DNA from: Comamonas phosphati
GTDB taxonomy: Bacteria > Pseudomonadota > Gammaproteobacteria > Burkholderiales > Burkholderiaceae_C
Length of the DNA: 64,000 nucleotides
Assembly: GCF_014637085.1 (NCBI RefSeq)
Contig: NZ_BMEU01000003.1
Span: 158,711-222,710, forward strand
Direction of reading: 5' to 3'
In this document: one piece after another, positions 10,356-19,100 of the stretch
Position numbering within the stretch: the stretch's first letter is position 1
Layout: each line of letters starts with the position of its first letter
Program-made: the position numbers and the translations under genes
The notes under the pieces: model-generated
The model's input: the letters and a program-made list of their open reading frames with translations, nothing else
What the model was told of the DNA's origin: nothing
The model's database searches: none

Positions 10356-10985
10356 ATGGAACCTGTACCCGACGCTACCGTCTATATCGTGGATGACGAC
10401 GCCAGTGTGCGCGACGCGCTGGCATGGCTGCTGCGCTCGCGCCGCCTGCTCAGCGAATGCTATGACAGTGCCGAGGCCTTCGAGGCCATGCTGCAGGCCA
10501 GGCCCCAGGTGAACCGCCCCAGCTGCCTGCTGCTGGACATGCGCATGGGCGGCATGAGCGGGCTGGCCCTGTTCAACCTCATGCTTGAGCGCGGCCAGAC
10601 GGCCACCATGCCCGTGATCTTCCTGACCGGCCACGCCGACGTGCCCACCGCAGTGGACACCGTCAAGCGCGGCGCCTTCGATTTCTGCGAGAAGCCGTTT
10701 TCCGACAACGCGCTCGTCGACCGCATCGAGCAGGCACTGGCCGTCTCGGCCAAGCACCTGGAAGAGCGCCATGCCGGCGAGGCCGTGCGCAGCCGCCTGA
10801 ACGAACTCACCGAGCGCGAACAGGACGTGATGCGCCTGGTCGTCGAAGGCGTGCCCAACAAGCTGATCGCCGACCAGCTCGACATCAGCGTGCGCACCGT
10901 GGAAGTGCACCGCGCCCGCGTCTTCGACAAGATGCAGGTCAAGTCGGCCGTGGAATTGGCGAATCTGCTCAGAAACACCCCCTGA
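10356..10985 (+). CDS. FixJ/TtrR-type response regulator
   Basis: A 209-residue response regulator: receiver domain (residues 8-125; acidic pair Asp14/Asp15 region, phospho-acceptor Asp61 in LLLDMRM, Lys in CEKPF) followed by a LuxR-type helix-turn-helix (LTEREQDVMRLVVEG ... ISVRTVEVHRARVFDKM). The ATG at 10356 was chosen because the receiver begins directly after it; an in-frame ATG 32 codons upstream lies inside the kinase gene. It forms a two-component pair with the upstream kinase. The stop codon TGA (10983-10985) is part of a dispersed repeat element that begins at 10978, so the last residues (RNTP) are partly encoded by the repeat. Confidence 0.92.
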   Translation: MEPVPDATVYIVDDDASVRDALAWLLRSRRLLSECYDSAEAFEAMLQARPQVNRPSCLLLDMRMGGMSGLALFNLMLERGQTATMPVIFLTGHADVPTAVDTVKRGAFDFCEKPFSDNALVDRIEQALAVSAKHLEERHAGEAVRSRLNELTEREQDVMRLVVEGVPNKLIADQLDISVRTVEVHRARVFDKMQVKSAVELANLLRNTP

Positions 10986-11073
10986 GGCGCTTCGCGCCTT
11001 CCCCCAGGGGGGACGGCACCCTCGCTGCGGGGGCGGCCCTTGCTTGCTGCCTCTGACGTGGGACAGCGCCAGT
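10978..11073 (+). repeat. Dispersed GC-rich repeat, copy A
   Basis: One of six copies of a roughly 100-bp element. It opens with CCCCCTGAG, continues with a small hairpin (GGCGCTTCGCGCC), CCCCC...GGGGG, and a conserved core GCTGCGGGGGCGGCCCTTGC. This copy starts inside the last codons of the response regulator gene and gives it its TGA stop. Confidence 0.8.
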
Positions 11074-11092
11074 CCCGCAGGGCAGCTCCAGC

Positions 11093-11116
11093 AAAAAGCC
11101 CCGCTTGAAGCGGGGC
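11093..11116 (-). terminator. Terminator of the OmpA-like lipoprotein gene
   Basis: On the minus strand GCCCCGCTTCAAGCGGGGC is followed by TTTTTGC, a classical intrinsic terminator 24 bases after the stop codon of the gene at 11140-11799. Confidence 0.85.
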
Positions 11117-11139
11117 CTGTCGCATCGGCGTGTGCGGGA

Positions 11140-11799
11140 TTACTGGTGCGCGCGTTCGCCCACGAAGATTTCCACGCGGCGGTTGCGGGCGCGGCCTTCG
11201 GCCGTGCTGTTGGAGGCAATGGGCTGGCGCGAGCCCATGCCCTGCACCTGGATGCGGGTGCCGCCCACGCCGCGCGAGGCCAGGTAGTTGCGCGTGCTCT
11301 CGGCGCGATGCAGCGACAGCGGATCGTTGACCGCATCGGAGCCGGTGCTGTCGGTATGGCCGATGATGCGCACCTCGGCATTCGGATTGTTGCGCAGGCC
11401 GTCGGCGAAGCGGTCCAGGATGGGGGCGAAGTTGCTGGTGATGTCCGCGCGGCCGGTGGCGAAGGAGATGTCGCTGGGGATGTCCAGCTTGAGCTGGTTG
11501 TCCGCCGTCTGGGTCACGCCCACGCCCGTGCCCTGGGTCGCGGCCTCCATTTCGCGCTTTTGCTTCTCGAGGTTCTGCGACCAGATGTACGAGCCCAGGG
11601 CGCCCACGCCCGCGCCGATCAGCGCGCCCTTGCCCGCGCTATGGCCGGTGAGGGCGCCGATGGCGGCACCGCCCAGGGCGCCCACGCCCGCGCCGGTGGC
11701 CGTGCGGCGGGTGGTGTCGGACATGCCGTCCATGTTCGCGCAGCCCGAAATGAACAATGCAGAGGCCAGGGCGGCCGTCAACGCCAGTTGCTTGCGCAT
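11140..11799 (-). CDS. OmpA-family outer-membrane lipoprotein
   Basis: A 219-residue protein. The first 20 residues form a lipoprotein signal with lipobox FISGC (Cys20). A glycine-zipper stretch follows (about 38-75, repeated GAGVGALGG and GALIGAGVGAL), and the C-terminal half is an OmpA-like peptidoglycan-binding domain with the TDSTGSD and LSLHRAESTRNYL motifs. It would sit in the outer membrane and hold the peptidoglycan, like YiaD. The ATG at 11799 was chosen because AGGAG lies seven bases ahead and the lipobox is correctly placed; an in-frame start 27 codons upstream would bury the signal. Confidence 0.9.
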   Translation of the reverse strand: MRKQLALTAALASALFISGCANMDGMSDTTRRTATGAGVGALGGAAIGALTGHSAGKGALIGAGVGALGSYIWSQNLEKQKREMEAATQGTGVGVTQTADNQLKLDIPSDISFATGRADITSNFAPILDRFADGLRNNPNAEVRIIGHTDSTGSDAVNDPLSLHRAESTRNYLASRGVGGTRIQVQGMGSRQPIASNSTAEGRARNRRVEIFVGERAHQ

Positions 11800-11985
11800 A
11801 GAAAACTCCTTTGTTGTGAAATCATTCCCGGAAACCGGGTTCAGGAAACGGCTTCCATTGTTGAAGCCCGGCGGCGGCAAGCGTATCAGCGATCACAAGG
11901 CAAATTCGTAGGACGGCGCCCGCCGGCCCGGGTGCTGGATGCAAAACATTGTCAAAGCCGCCACGGGCAGGCCGAGGGCGGCTGG

Positions 11986-12147
11986 TCAGGGATTCCCGGG
12001 CGGTGGTTCCTGGCCGGCATCGGCGGGGGCGGCATCGCGCGCCGCCGTCGGCAACTCCCCCTTTTGCCGACCGGAGAACATGGTCCACCACACAATAGCG
12101 ACCAGAATCGCCAATGCCAGCAGCGCTTCAAGCAAAATCAGACCCAT
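11986..12147 (-). CDS. Small membrane protein of 53 residues
   Basis: A short open frame with one strong hydrophobic helix (residues 2-20, LILLEALLALAILVAIVWW), a Trp-Trp/Phe boundary, and a charged, Pro-rich tail. AGGAGA stands nine bases ahead of its ATG. Its start codon (12147-12145) overlaps that of mltA on the other strand by two bases, so each ribosome-binding region lies in or beside the other gene. It is not recognised as a named family. The ribosome-binding site, the clean membrane helix and the hydrophobic-then-polar design support a real gene, though proof would need peptides or conservation. Confidence 0.6.
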   Translation of the reverse strand: MGLILLEALLALAILVAIVWWTMFSGRQKGELPTAARDAAPADAGQEPPPGNP

Positions 12148-13321
12148 GAATTTCCATCTCCTGCGCCATGCCCTAATGGCGCTGATTGTAGGCACCCTGG
12201 TGGCCTGCACCACCACCAAGCAACAGAACGATCCTGCGCCGGTTCCCGAGCTGCAGCCCCATGGCGGCGGCACTGTGGCGCCCCGCCCGCCCCTGGCCAC
12301 CAACACGCCCACCAAGAGCCGCTGGGTGGCCGTGGACTGGAGCGAGCTGCCGGGCGTGCAGCAGGACTCGTTCAACGAAGCCTGGAACGCCTGGATCAAG
12401 AACTGCGAGCGGCCCAACACCGTGTTCGCGGGCCTGTGCCGCGAGATACGCCAGCTCAGCATCGCCGACGAGGACGCACAGCGCAGCTGGCTGATGGAAA
12501 AGCTGCAGCCCTACCGCCTGGAGGCCGTGGGCGGCGGCCCCGACGGGCTGCTGACCTCGTACTACGAGCCCATGTTCGATGCCCAGCGCCTGCCGGGCAA
12601 CGGCTACAACGTGCCGCTGTACCAGACGCCGCTGGCCTTCAGCAAGCGCAAGCCCTGGTACACGCGCCAGCAGATCGACACCCTGCCCGAGGCCCAGGCG
12701 GCGCTGGCCGGCCGCGCCATCGCCTGGCTGCGCGACCCCGTGGATGCGCTGATCCTGCATATCCAGGGTTCGGGCCGGCTCAACCTCAGCGAGCCCGACG
12801 GACGCCGGCATCTGATCCGCGTGGCCTTCGCGGGCACCAACGACCAGCCCTACAAGAGCGTGGGCCGCTGGCTGCTGGACCAGGGCCTGGTGCGCGACGC
12901 CACCTGGCCCGGCATCAGCGCCTGGATCGCGGCCAACCCCGCGCGCGTGAACGAGATGCTGTGGAGCAATCCGCGCTATGTCTTCTTCCGCGAGGAGCCG
13001 CTGGACGGGCTGGACGCCGCCTTCGGCCCCAAGGGCGCGCAGGGCGTGGCGCTGACGCCCGGCCGCTCGATCGCCGTGGACCGCAACAGCATTCCCTACG
13101 GCACGCCGGTCTGGCTGTCCTCGCCCGGACCCACGGTGGCGCTGAACCGCCTGGTGTTCGCCCAGGACACGGGCAGCGCCATCCTGGGCGCCGTGCGCGC
13201 CGATTTCTTCATGGGCTGGGGCCAGGAGGCCGGCGACCTGGCAGGCCGCGTGAAGCAGAACCTGCGCCTGTGGGCGCTGTGGCCCAAAAACCAAGTCGGC
13301 CAAGCACCGCATTTACGTTAA
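12146..13321 (+). CDS. mltA: Membrane-bound lytic murein transglycosylase A
   Basis: MltA cleaves the MurNAc-GlcNAc bond of peptidoglycan, forming 1,6-anhydro ends, from a position on the inner face of the outer membrane. The 391-residue product has a lipoprotein signal (lipobox LVAC near residue 20), the MltA barrel domain with LTSYYEPMFDAQR and LHIQGSGRL, and the C-terminal 3D domain with its three conserved aspartates (VDRNSIPYGTPVW ... QDTGSAI ... ADFFMGWG). The ATG at 12146 (MNFHLLRHAL) has only a weak ribosome-binding site; a start eleven codons later is possible. It is divergent from the 53-aa membrane protein and convergent with the MFS gene, 11 bp away. Confidence 0.92.
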   Translation: MNFHLLRHALMALIVGTLVACTTTKQQNDPAPVPELQPHGGGTVAPRPPLATNTPTKSRWVAVDWSELPGVQQDSFNEAWNAWIKNCERPNTVFAGLCREIRQLSIADEDAQRSWLMEKLQPYRLEAVGGGPDGLLTSYYEPMFDAQRLPGNGYNVPLYQTPLAFSKRKPWYTRQQIDTLPEAQAALAGRAIAWLRDPVDALILHIQGSGRLNLSEPDGRRHLIRVAFAGTNDQPYKSVGRWLLDQGLVRDATWPGISAWIAANPARVNEMLWSNPRYVFFREEPLDGLDAAFGPKGAQGVALTPGRSIAVDRNSIPYGTPVWLSSPGPTVALNRLVFAQDTGSAILGAVRADFFMGWGQEAGDLAGRVKQNLRLWALWPKNQVGQAPHLR

Positions 13322-13332
13322 TTGCTCTTTTT

Positions 13333-15144
13333 TTATTGAGTATCCGCGAAATAGCGCTGCACCAGCGGCGGCTCCTTGCCCTTGTGGAAGGCCAGCTTGC
13401 GGTCGCGCAGCGCCACGTCGGCCCCCGTCACGCGGTCGAAGCGGCGCAGGTGCTCGGTCCAGGATTCGTCGGTGATCTGCTCCACATAGCGTTCGGGGTG
13501 GCTCATGCTGTGCAGCAGATGCCAGGACAGCGCGCCCTGGCGCATGCGGCTGCGGCGGCTTTCCTGCATCAGCGCACGGAACTCCGCGGCCCGGGCCGGG
13601 TCGATGTGGTACTCGATGGTCACCACCACGCGGCCGGCCTCGGGCGGCACGTCGACCTCGGGGCGCTTGATGGCCTTGGACGGGCTCAGGTCCTCCTCGA
13701 TCTGGCGGTCGCGGATCAGCCTTTGCACCGCCACCATGGACGCCAGCCCGAACGCGGCCGCCAGCATCAGGCTGCCCTGCACGCTGAGCAGGCTGGCCAC
13801 CTGGCCCCACAGCGCCGCGCCCGCGGCCGTGCCGCCCATGATGGACATCTGGTAGATAGACATGCCGCGCGCCCGCACCCAGTTGGGCAGAGCCATCTGG
13901 GCCGAGACGCCCAGCGTGTTGGCCGTGGAGATCAGCGCCATGCCGGCCAGCATCATGGCCGGCACGGCCACATAGACGCTGGGCGCCAGCGCCACGATCA
14001 GCGTGGCCAGCCCCTGCACGGCCGTGCCCAGCAGCACCAGCCGCTCCTTGGCAAAGGCCTGGCGCAGGCGCGGCAGGAACAGCGCGCCGACGATGGCCCC
14101 CGCCCCCATGGAGGCCAGCAGCAGCGTGAAGGTGTTGGCGCCGCCGCCGTCGGCGGCCGGGCCGCCGTGCAGGCGCTGGGCCGTCAGCGGCAGCAGGGCC
14201 ATGACGGCCGTGGACTGCAGGAAAAAGGCCATGGTGCGCGCCAGCACCGCATGCATGCGCGGCGACTCCTTGACGAACTGCAGGCCCACGCGCATGGCCG
14301 AGGGCAGGCGCTCGCGGCCCAGCGGATTCTCGAGGTGCTTGCGCTTCCAGCGGATCAGCACAAAGCCCGAACCAATGGACAGCGCCGCGTTGAGCACGAA
14401 CACCCAGGCGCTGCCCAGGCTGGCGATGATGGCGCCGGCCACCAGCGGGCCGATGATGCGCGAGGCATTCATGGCCACGGCATTGAGCGCCATGGCCGAG
14501 GGCAAGTGGTGCTTGGGCACCATCTCGGGGATCAGCGCCGAGAACACGGGCCAGCGCATGGCCAGGCCGATGCCGTTGGCAAAGGTCAGCGCCAGCAGGA
14601 TGTGCGCCGTCATCCGGCCCGAGAGCACGGCCAGGCACAGCACCAGGGCCACGGCCGCCACCCAGAACTGGGTGACGATGAAGTAGCGGCGCCGGTCCAG
14701 GATGTCGGCCAGCGCGCCGCTGGGCAGGCCCAGCAGGAACACCGGCAGCGTGGAAGCCGACTGCACCAGCGCCACGAGCACGGGCGAGGTGGTCAGCGAG
14801 GTCATCAGCCAGGCCGCCGCCACGTCGTTCATCCACATGCATGTGTTGGCCGCCATCCAGATCAGCCACAGCATGCGGAACGTGGGCTCCGACAGCGGCG
14901 CCCAGACCGCGCCGGCCGCCTTCTGCGCCTGTTCCTGCTTGTGGCTCTCGGCCGCGGCCTGCGCGGCCCCGGCCACATCGTCCGAGGTCATGCCCGACGG
15001 ATCTTCCAGCAGCGTTCCCGGCGCGCCGACGGCGGACTCCTGCGCGGGGCCGGCGGCCGGTGATGCAGGCTGCGGCGGGTGGCTGAGACCCGCGGCATCG
15101 TCAGCCAGCGGCGCTATGGGTTGGGAAAGATGATCGTCGGCCAT
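13333..15144 (-). CDS. MFS exporter (EntS-like) with C-terminal dimeric alpha+beta domain
   Basis: A 603-residue transporter of the MFS_3/enterobactin-exporter type. About 85 Ala/Pro-rich residues precede 10-12 membrane segments (from about residue 90 to 500); the conserved loop SGALADILDRRRYF marks the MFS fold. After the last helix comes a soluble region of about 95 residues (VVVTIEYHIDPARAAEFRAL ... GALSWHLL ... YVEQITDESWTEHLRRFDR) that resembles antibiotic-biosynthesis-monooxygenase-like dimeric alpha+beta barrels. This fusion is known in a subset of MFS_3 proteins. The substrate is unknown. The ATG at 15144 was preferred to a TTG seven codons upstream. Confidence 0.82.
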   Translation of the reverse strand: MADDHLSQPIAPLADDAAGLSHPPQPASPAAGPAQESAVGAPGTLLEDPSGMTSDDVAGAAQAAAESHKQEQAQKAAGAVWAPLSEPTFRMLWLIWMAANTCMWMNDVAAAWLMTSLTTSPVLVALVQSASTLPVFLLGLPSGALADILDRRRYFIVTQFWVAAVALVLCLAVLSGRMTAHILLALTFANGIGLAMRWPVFSALIPEMVPKHHLPSAMALNAVAMNASRIIGPLVAGAIIASLGSAWVFVLNAALSIGSGFVLIRWKRKHLENPLGRERLPSAMRVGLQFVKESPRMHAVLARTMAFFLQSTAVMALLPLTAQRLHGGPAADGGGANTFTLLLASMGAGAIVGALFLPRLRQAFAKERLVLLGTAVQGLATLIVALAPSVYVAVPAMMLAGMALISTANTLGVSAQMALPNWVRARGMSIYQMSIMGGTAAGAALWGQVASLLSVQGSLMLAAAFGLASMVAVQRLIRDRQIEEDLSPSKAIKRPEVDVPPEAGRVVVTIEYHIDPARAAEFRALMQESRRSRMRQGALSWHLLHSMSHPERYVEQITDESWTEHLRRFDRVTGADVALRDRKLAFHKGKEPPLVQRYFADTQ

Positions 15145-15240
15145 TCGGCCACATTTTGCGGGCAAAAGTTCTGATGTGAACTAATAGGCGCTCACTTTCG
15201 GAAAAATAAGCAGGCGGCCCTTTCCCTCTCGCCCTCGTTA

Positions 15241-15257
15241 GCTATTAATTAAATAGC
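15241..15257. repeat. Short AT-rich hairpin after the Lrp gene
   Basis: GCTATT (15241-15246) and AATAGC (15252-15257) pair around AATTA, five bases past the stop of the Lrp-type gene. It resembles the ATAGCT-type hairpins at 19.9 and 36.2 kb. The stem is too weak to be called a terminator with confidence. Confidence 0.4.
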
Positions 15258-15262
15258 AAACT

Positions 15263-15790
15263 TCAGCCGACCGGTTTGCCCTGCGGCCCGGAAGCATCGG
15301 GCGCCTGGCCCGCCATGGGGCCCAGATGGGCCAGCGGCAGCGCCGGGCTGGACTTGATCTCGCCCAGCGAAAAGCTGGTCTGCATGTCCTTCACGTTGGG
15401 CAGGTTGAGCAAGGTGTTGCGCGCGAACTGGGCAAAGCTGTCCAGGTCGCGCGCCACCACCTGCAGCTCGAAGGTGCCGGTGCCGCTGATGTAGTGGCAG
15501 GACACGACTTCGGGCAGCTTGCGGATCGCACCCTCCATCTCCTGCGTGAGCGCACCGGCCGTCCGCACGGCGTCCAGCCGCACAAAGGCCAGCACGCCCA
15601 GGCCGATCTTGTGGCGGTCGATGTCGGCGTGGTAGCCACGGATATAGCCGGCCTCCTCCAGCGCACGCACGCGGCGCCAGCAGGGCGCGGCCGACAGGCC
15701 CACGCGCTGGGCCAGCTCGGCATTGGTCAGGCGTGCATCGGCTTGCAGGTGCGCGAGTATGGCTATGTCGAATTTATCCAGATCATTCAC
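15263..15790 (-). CDS. Lrp/AsnC family transcriptional regulator
   Basis: A 175-residue regulator with an N-terminal winged helix-turn-helix (KFDIAILAHLQADARLTNAE, then LAQRVGLSAAPCWRRVRALE) and a C-terminal RAM ligand-binding domain (LGVLAFVRLDAV ... VVSCHYISGTGTFELQVVARDL). The last 25 residues are Pro/Gly-rich and outside the domain. It is transcribed away from the 2-oxoacid:ferredoxin oxidoreductase gene, the usual layout for a local Lrp-type regulator of an amino-acid breakdown enzyme. The likely role is to sense an amino acid and control the divergent enzyme gene; the effector is not known. Confidence 0.92.
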   Translation of the reverse strand: MNDLDKFDIAILAHLQADARLTNAELAQRVGLSAAPCWRRVRALEEAGYIRGYHADIDRHKIGLGVLAFVRLDAVRTAGALTQEMEGAIRKLPEVVSCHYISGTGTFELQVVARDLDSFAQFARNTLLNLPNVKDMQTSFSLGEIKSSPALPLAHLGPMAGQAPDASGPQGKPVG

Positions 15791-15805
15791 AAAATGGCTT
15801 TCAAA

Positions 15806-15820
15806 AGAAAGAATCTTTCT
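15806..15820. promoter_or_regulatory. Candidate Lrp-type operator
   Basis: AGAAAGAATCTTTCT is a perfect 7+1+7 inverted repeat, 16 bp ahead of the Lrp-family start codon in the divergent intergenic region. Lrp-type proteins bind 15-bp AT-centred palindromes, so this is a plausible site for autoregulation and control of the downstream gene. Assignment is from position and symmetry only. Confidence 0.5.
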
Positions 15821-15954
15821 CAGAATAACTTAAACCAAGCAAAGAAAGCAAAGACCTATCAGGCAAGACTGAATACACTGGAAATCGGCAATTCACTACC
15901 AACGACAACGAGTCCTGCGCATGACGCAAGGCCAGACCACCATGGAGACAAGCC

Positions 15955-16113
15955 ATGAATGCCCCACTAGCCCATAAAGTGCGCAAAGCACTCGAATCCG
16001 TCACGCTCGACGACAAGCCGCGCAGCGGCTTGATTGACAATGACACCGTGGGCGGCGCAGCCGGACACCGTGGATTTGGCGCCGAGCGCCTGAACCTGGG
16101 AGATGCACCATGA
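15955..16113 (+). pseudogene. Truncated copy of the oxidoreductase 5' end (52-codon leader ORF)
   Basis: This frame starts with a copy of the first 21 codons of the next gene: MNAPLAHKVRKALESV here against MNAPLPHDIRKALESV there, both followed by TLDDK. In that block 53 of 63 bases and 18 of 21 residues agree, and most base changes are silent, as expected if the copy once coded for a full protein. The ribosome-binding region (GGAGA ahead of CCATGAATGCCCC) is duplicated too. After TLDDK the sequence is unrelated and ends in TGA overlapping the ATG of the full gene (ATGA). It is either a deletion remnant of a tandem paralogue or a leader peptide that couples translation to the enzyme gene. Confidence 0.65.
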
Positions 16114-19100
16114 ATGCCCCCCTGCCCCATGACATTCGCAAGGCGCTGGAATCCGTCACGCTCGACGACAAGTACACGCTGGAGCACGGCCGTGCCTTCA
16201 TGAGCGGCATCCAGGCCCTGGTGCGGCTGCCCATGCTGCAGCGCCACCGCGATGCGGCCGCGGGCCTCAACACGGCAGGCTTCATCAGCGGCTACCGCGG
16301 CTCGCCGCTGGGCAGCTACGACCAGGCCCTGTGGGCGGCCAGGAAATACATGGAGGCGAACAACATCGTCTTCCAGCCCGGCGTCAACGAAGAGCTGGGC
16401 GCCACGGCCGTCTGGGGCACGCAGCAGCTCGACCTGTATCCCGAAACCAAAAAATTCGACGGCGTCTTCGGCATCTGGTATGGCAAGGGCCCGGGCGTGG
16501 ACCGCTGCTCCGACGTGTTCAAGCACGCCAACATGGCCGGCACCTCCAGGCACGGCGGCGTGATCGCGATCGCGGGCGACGACCACATCAGCAAGTCCTC
16601 TACCGCGGCGCACCAGAGCGACCACATCTTCAAGGCCTGCGGCACGCCGGTGTTCTTCCCGAGCAATGTGCAGGACATCCTGGACATGGGCCTGCACGCC
16701 TTCGCCATGAGCCGCTTCTCGGGCCTGTGGTCGGGCATGAAGACCATCCAGGAGGTGGTCGAATCCTCGGCCAGCATCTCGGTGGAGCCGGACCGCGTGA
16801 ACATCGTGCTGCCCGAGGACTTCCAGATGCCGCCGGGCGGCCTGCACATCCGCTGGCCCGATCCGCCGCTGGAGCAGGAGCAGCGGCTGATGAACCACAA
16901 GTGGTACGCGGCCCTGGCCTATGTGCGCGCCAACAAGCTCAACCACAACGTGATCGCCACGCAGAGCGACCGCTTCGGCATCATCGCCAGCGGCAAGGCC
17001 TATAACGACATGCGCCAGGCGCTGGCCGACCTGGGCCTGGACGACGACACCTGCCGCAGCCTCGGCATCCGCGTGCACAAGGTCAACGTGGTCTGGCCGC
17101 TGGAGGCCACGATCACGCGCGACTTCGCGCGCGGCCTGCAGGAGATCCTGGTGGTGGAGGAAAAGCGCCAGGTCATCGAATACCAGATCAAGGAAGAGCT
17201 CTACAACTGGCGCGAGGACGCCCGCCCCAACGTGGTGGGCAAGTTCAGCGACGAGCACGGCGGCGAATGGTCGCAGCCCAACCCCAGCACCGACTGGCTG
17301 CTGCGCCCCAACGCCGACCTGACGCCGGCCATCATCGCGCGCGCCATCGCCGCGCGGCTGCACAAGCTGGGCGTGCCCGCCCACATCGAGGCGCGCATGC
17401 ACGAGCGCATCGCCGTGCTCGACGCGCGCGAAGCCGCGCTCAAGGCCGCCAGCCAGGTCTCCACGGGCGACCGCACGCCCTGGTTCTGCAGCGGCTGTCC
17501 GCACAATACCTCGACGCGCGTGCCCGAAGGCAGCCGCGCCGTGGCCGGCATCGGCTGCCACTACATGACGACCTGGATGCCCGACCGCAACACCAGCACC
17601 TTCACGCAGATGGGCGGCGAGGGCGTGACCTGGGTGGGCCAGGCCCCGTTCACCACCGACAAGCACGTGTTCGCCAACCTGGGCGACGGCACCTACTTCC
17701 ACAGCGGGCTGCTGGCGATCCGCCAGAGCATCGCCTCGGGCGCGAACATCACCTACAAGGTGCTCTACAACGATGCCGTGGCCATGACGGGCGGGCAGCA
17801 GGTGGGCGAGCGGCCCGAGGGCCACTCGGTCGCGCAGATCGCGCACAGTCTGCGTGCCGAGGGCATCGCCCGGCTGGTGGTGGTGACCGACGAGCCCGAG
17901 AAGTACCACGGCCGCACGCACCACACCGATCCTGCAGGCGCGCGCGCCAGGCATGCCGAACTGATCAACGACCTGCCGCCCGGCGTGGAGGTGTTCCACC
18001 GCGACGAGCTCGACCGCATCCAGCGCGAGTTCCGCGAAATCCCGGGCTGCACGGCCATCATCTACGACCAGACCTGCGCCACCGAAAAGCGCCGCCGCCG
18101 CAAACGCGGCACGCTGGCCAATCCCGACAAGACCGTGGTCATCAACGAGCTGGTCTGCGAAGGCTGCGGCGACTGCTCGGTGCAGTCCAACTGCCTGTCG
18201 GTGGAGCCCGTGGAGACGGAGTTCGGCCGCAAGCGCCGCATCAACCAGAACAGCTGCAACAAGGACTACTCCTGCGTGAAGGGCTTCTGCCCAAGCTTCG
18301 TCACCGTCGAGGGCGGCTCGCTCAAGAAGCCCAGGAAGGAGAAGAAGGGCGACCTGAGCCTGATGCCGGCCCTGCCCGACCCCGTGCTGCCCGTGGCAAG
18401 CGAAGCCTGGGGCATCGTGGTGGCCGGCGTGGGCGGCACGGGCGTGATCACCATCGGCTCGTTGCTGGGCATGGCCGCCCACCTCGAGGGCAAGGGCGTG
18501 ATCACCCAGGACGCGGCAGGCCTGGCGCAAAAAGGCGGCTCCACCTGGAGCCACATCCAGATCGCCAACCGCGCCGAGGCCATCTACACCACCAAGGTGG
18601 ACATGGCCAAGGCCGACCTGGTGATAGGGTGCGACCCCATCGTCGCGGCCACGCCCACCACCATGTCCGTCGTGCGGCCGGGCCGCACCTTCATCGCGCT
18701 CAACAGCCATGCGGCGCCCACGGCGGCCTTTGTCGGCAACCCCGACTGGGAATCGCCCGAGGGCCGCTGCGCGACGGCCCTGGCCGAGGCCGTGGGCCAG
18801 GACCACATCGGCAGCTTCAATGCCGAGCAGGCCTCGGTGGGCCTGCTGGGCGACAGCATCTACGCCAATCCCATGATGCTGGGCTACGCCTGGCAGAAGG
18901 GCCGCGTGCCGCTGTCACATGCCTCCATCATGCGCGCCATGGAGCTCAACGGCGTGCAGGTGGCCAACAACCAGGCGGCCTTCGAATGGGGCCGCCGCTG
19001 CGCGCATGACCTGGCTTCCGTGAGCGCGCTGTACCAGGCCGCGCAGGTGATCCAGTTCGTCAAGAAGCCCTCGCTGGACGAAATGCTGGCCAGGCGCGTG

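Noticed and set aside
11044-15063. A 1339-codon plus-strand open frame
   Set aside because: Crosses the OmpA-like gene, mltA and the MFS gene in wrong frames; no family pattern, very His/Gln/Arg-rich.
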